A DNA stretch of 16,065 nt from Actinomycetes bacterium. Lineage in GTDB: Bacteria > Actinomycetota > Acidimicrobiia > Acidimicrobiales > RAAP-2. The notes beneath the pieces were generated by a model. It had not been told where the DNA came from and did not search any database. It was given only the letters and a program-made list of their open reading frames with translations. The stretch covers positions 1-16,065 of the forward strand of contig JAJXTB010000057.1 in assembly GCA_021784205.1 (NCBI GenBank), given 5' to 3'. A program made the translations under genes and the position numbers. Numbering within the stretch: the first letter of the stretch is position 1; each line of letters opens with the position of its first letter. Shown here in pieces: positions 14,512 to 16,065 of this stretch.

Positions 14512-15129
14512 GTGGCCCGCAAGAAATACACAATCGGTCGGCTCGAGGCTGAGACCTGGGAGGCATTCGCCGACCTCGTTGAGCGCAACAACGGCATCTA
14601 CGGAGGCTGCTGGTGCGCCCCCAATCATGTTGAGTACCGGCGTGGCGTCACTGATCCTCGCACGTTGAAAGAGCAGCTGGTACGCAGCGGCCAGGCGCAC
14701 GCGGCGATGGTCTTCGACGAGGAAGGCAACGCACAGGGCTGGTGCCAGTATGGCAACTCGGACTCGTTGGATCTCAAGCATTTACGCGAGTACCGCAAGG
14801 ATCCGCCTCCTCCTGCCAAGTGGAGAATTGCTTGCATCTTCGTTGACAGGCGTCACCGCGGCGATGGAATCGCGCGGGCTGCCCTCAAGGGGGCTCTGTC
14901 CCAAATCGCCGACGCTGGCGGCGGACGTGTCGAGGCAATTTCTGAGACCACGGCGGGCAGAGCGGCGCAGGATCGCTTTCTCTTCAGCGGTACGGTCGAA
15001 TTATTCGAGGAACTCGGATTCGCGCGCGTTCGTCAGGTCGGCATGCACGCCTGGATTGTGAATCGCACTGTGGGACCAAAGGCGCAGCCAACAGTCGGTA
15101 GTAAGCGCTCGTCGAGCGAGGCCACCTGA
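14512..15129 (+). CDS. GNAT-family N-acetyltransferase-like protein
   Basis: Probable acetyl-CoA-dependent acyltransferase of 205 aa and unknown substrate. The acetyl-CoA loop is RRHRGDGIA (113-121; consensus Q/RxxGxG/A), following the strand WRIACIFV. An N-terminal GGCWCAPNH (31-39) and GWCQYG (76-81) are distinctive for a small uncharacterised actinobacterial group. The frame is open back to 14350, but the upstream part is hairpin-rich and poorly protein-like, so GTG 14512 (VARKKYTI) was chosen; there is no clear ribosome site. Two TTA codons (CAT-TTA-CGC, GAA-TTA-TTC) hint at foreign origin. The last 20 or so residues are low-complexity and polar. Confidence 0.75.
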   Translation: MARKKYTIGRLEAETWEAFADLVERNNGIYGGCWCAPNHVEYRRGVTDPRTLKEQLVRSGQAHAAMVFDEEGNAQGWCQYGNSDSLDLKHLREYRKDPPPPAKWRIACIFVDRRHRGDGIARAALKGALSQIADAGGGRVEAISETTAGRAAQDRFLFSGTVELFEELGFARVRQVGMHAWIVNRTVGPKAQPTVGSKRSSSEAT

Positions 15130-15161
15130 GTCAATTGCACACGGCCTTCGGACCTCACAAA

Positions 15162-15318
15162 GGGGTTTGCCCCGGCGGCTAGTCGGGCCGAACAACTCCG
15201 TGAGGAGTGTGACATGAGTGGACTCACTAGAACTCACTCTGTCGCAACGGTGACGTTGCGGTCTCGGCAACAGGAGTGGACCTTAAGGGACACAACAAGA
15301 ACCGCAATGTCATGTTGA
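15162..15318 (+). other. Hairpin-rich stretch, possible structured RNA
   Basis: Between the GNAT gene and mazE lie several short stems: GGGG-TTTG-CCCC (15162-15173), ACTCC-GTGA-GGAGT (15195-15208) and CGCAACG-GTGA-CGTTGCG (15243-15260, extendable by two G-U pairs). The last two carry the same GUGA loop, a member of the stable GNRA class. The repeat ACTCACT occurs twice (15222, 15232) and could compete for the GGAGTG segments. I do not recognise a known RNA family. The remainder, 15319-15386, shows nothing I can support. Confidence 0.35.
15214..15318 (+). CDS. Possible small ORF (34 aa) with strong ribosome site
   Basis: An ATG 6 nt after GAGGAG opens a 34-codon frame beginning MSGLTRTHSVATVTLR and ending TAMSC before TGA. 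The ribosome site lies in the 3' arm of the 15195-15208 hairpin, which would hide it when folded. No family is recognised; the peptide is Thr/Arg-rich without a signal or membrane segment. It could be a leader peptide, a remnant of a lost gene, or chance within an RNA. Confidence 0.25.
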   Translation: MSGLTRTHSVATVTLRSRQQEWTLRDTTRTAMSC

Positions 15319-15386
15319 TCTAACTGCTGGACGAAGCCAGGTTGGTCAACTCGCGTTGCTAACAGTGTGGAATGCCACCGCGACGC

Positions 15387-15408
15387 TTACCATATGTGTT
15401 ACCATATG
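15387..15408 (+). promoter_or_regulatory. Tandem-repeat operator and extended -10 promoter of the toxin-antitoxin pair
   Basis: TTACCATATG occurs twice in tandem (15387-15396 and 15399-15408, period 12). The second copy contains an extended -10, TGTTACCAT (15397-15405), which places the transcript start at or one base before the mazE ATG. RHH antitoxins commonly bind short tandem repeats over their own promoter, so autorepression is expected. Confidence 0.6.
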
Positions 15409-15412
15409 CTTC

Positions 15413-15658
15413 ATGGGAAGACGTGAAGTACTTGTGCAGATGGATGACGACCTGGTCTCACGACTCGATCACTTAGCGGCCAAGAAGGGAACTAACCGTT
15501 CTGAACTCATCCGACGTGGCGCCATAGCTGTCTTAGATGCTGAAGACCTCCGTCAGGCGGATCTTCAACTTCAAGCTGCGTACCGACGTACGCCACAGGA
15601 TCCGGCCATCGTCGCATCCGCCGCTCGACTAGCGGCGGAGACCTCTCCAGAATGGTAA
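15413..15658 (+). CDS. mazE: Ribbon-helix-helix antitoxin (MazE type)
   Basis: 81-aa antitoxin. Residues 4-36 form a ribbon-helix-helix DNA-binding unit: strand REVLVQMD, helix DLVSRLDHLAAKKG, then TNRSELIRRG as second helix. The acidic, Gln-rich C-terminal half (from about residue 45, ending SPEW) would wrap the toxin. ATG 15413 was chosen over an in-frame TTG at 15356 because the fold starts here and the promoter repeats lie between. No ribosome site is seen, in line with leaderless translation. The stop overlaps the toxin start. The gene carries two TTA codons. A VapB-like label is less likely because the partner is MazF. Confidence 0.87.
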   Translation: MGRREVLVQMDDDLVSRLDHLAAKKGTNRSELIRRGAIAVLDAEDLRQADLQLQAAYRRTPQDPAIVASAARLAAETSPEW

Positions 15659-15975
15659 TCCGGGGCGATGTGGTGTGGGCCGATCTGGGTTTTCCCGCCG
15701 GACGTCGCCCAGTCTGTGTGTTAACGCGTGACGCGGCTATTGGCGTGCTGTCTTCCGTAACTTGCGCCCCCATCACTCGAACCGTTCGTGGGATTCGCTC
15801 CGAGATCGAAGTGGGGACTGACGAAGGGCTGCCTGAAGTCAGCGTCATCAATTGCGACAACGTTGTAACGATACCCAAGTCCGCCCTTACGGAGAAACCA
15901 GTCGGGCACCTCAACGATGAAAAACGCTCGTCGCTCGATCGAGCGCTGCGCTACGCACTCGACATTCAGTACTGA
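15652..15975 (+). CDS. mazF: MazF/PemK-family endoribonuclease toxin
   Basis: 107-aa toxin expected to cut mRNA (or tRNA/rRNA) at a short sequence, stopping growth until neutralised by the RHH antitoxin. The family opens with RGDVVWADLG (4-13), then RRPVCVLTRD (18-27; R19 matches the catalytic Arg) and VTCAPITRTVRGIRSEI (36-52; T42 matches the catalytic Thr), and INCDNVVTIPKSAL near the end. Length is normal and no key residue is missing. ATG 15652 overlaps the antitoxin stop by seven bases, ensuring coupled output. It contains a TTA codon. Cleavage specificity cannot be predicted here. Confidence 0.9.
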   Translation: MVIRGDVVWADLGFPAGRRPVCVLTRDAAIGVLSSVTCAPITRTVRGIRSEIEVGTDEGLPEVSVINCDNVVTIPKSALTEKPVGHLNDEKRSSLDRALRYALDIQY

Positions 15976-16009
15976 GTCGGCGCTGCTTCACCCTCGAGCA
16001 CGACTTTTT
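15976..16009 (+). terminator. Intrinsic terminator of the mazEF operon
   Basis: GTCG and TGCT (separated by a bulge GCGC) pair with AGCACGAC, giving an 8-bp stem directly followed by TTTTT (16005-16009). It starts at the base after the mazF stop, so the toxin-antitoxin unit is a compact self-contained cassette. Confidence 0.5.
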
Positions 16010-16065
16010 CGCATCCAACCGAAGGCGACATCCACGCGACAGTTAGCGTTTCTTCTTCAGTGGGC

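Noticed and set aside
15207..15318. GTGTGAC at 15207-15213 resembles a group II intron 5' end.
   Set aside because: No domain V-like hairpin or intron-encoded reverse transcriptase is present nearby.
15966..16065. Minus-strand frames entering from the right edge: one ends PLKKKR with TAA at 16043-16045, another stays open to 15966.
   Set aside because: Only 7 to 33 codons are visible and the two frames compete, so no gene can be supported.
1..16065. CRISPR arrays, IS elements, tRNA or rRNA genes.
   Set aside because: No regularly spaced repeats, no transposase frame and no cloverleaf or rRNA sequence was seen on either strand.

Overview
The window is GC-rich, gene-dense DNA from an actinobacterium. 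It combines phosphatidylinositol mannoside (PIM) synthesis, a mycothiol ligase (MshC) and an F420-dependent NADP reductase, which together point to Actinomycetota. An acidimicrobiia-like lineage is my inference and not proven by the sequence.

Region 1 (1-6234, minus strand) is one tightly packed run in the order npdG-like, mshC-like, thrS, HIT-domain phosphorylase, pgsA (PIP synthase), patA-like acyltransferase, pimA (cut by the left edge). From thrS onward this is the mycobacterial order Rv2614c-Rv2610c. Neighbours overlap or nearly touch (1-nt, 16-nt, 0-nt, 42-nt, 2-3 nt and 3-nt junctions). Here mshC and npdG sit at the head of the run. A fabI/inhA-like enoyl reductase diverges from npdG at 6274, and both genes may use one symmetric -10 element.

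Region 2 (7050-12406, minus strand) is a string of five export or envelope genes: a secreted neocarzinostatin-fold protein, a 14-TM DHA2-type MFS pump, a YczE-like membrane protein, a LysE/RhtB exporter and a half-size ABC exporter. The first two repeat the apoprotein-plus-pump pairing of enediyne self-resistance, but no enediyne synthase is in view.

Region 3 (12407-14143, plus strand) holds a nitronate monooxygenase/PfaD-type flavoprotein. Its upstream region carries a good -10, an 8-bp direct repeat and a 14-bp palindrome.

Region 4 (14144-16065) looks like a recent or accessory segment. It has a hairpin-rich non-coding stretch, a GNAT acetyltransferase, a second structured stretch with two stems capped by GUGA loops and a possible 34-codon ORF, and a complete RHH-antitoxin/MazF-toxin pair. 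The pair has a tandem-repeat operator over its promoter and a terminator just after it. TTA codons, which are unusual in such GC-rich genomes, occur in all three genes here.

Several starts look leaderless, with a TAnnnT hexamer ending 6-7 nt before the start codon (fabI, mazE, and a 4-codon mini-ORF ahead of the ABC gene). No tRNA, rRNA, CRISPR array or complete insertion sequence was found.
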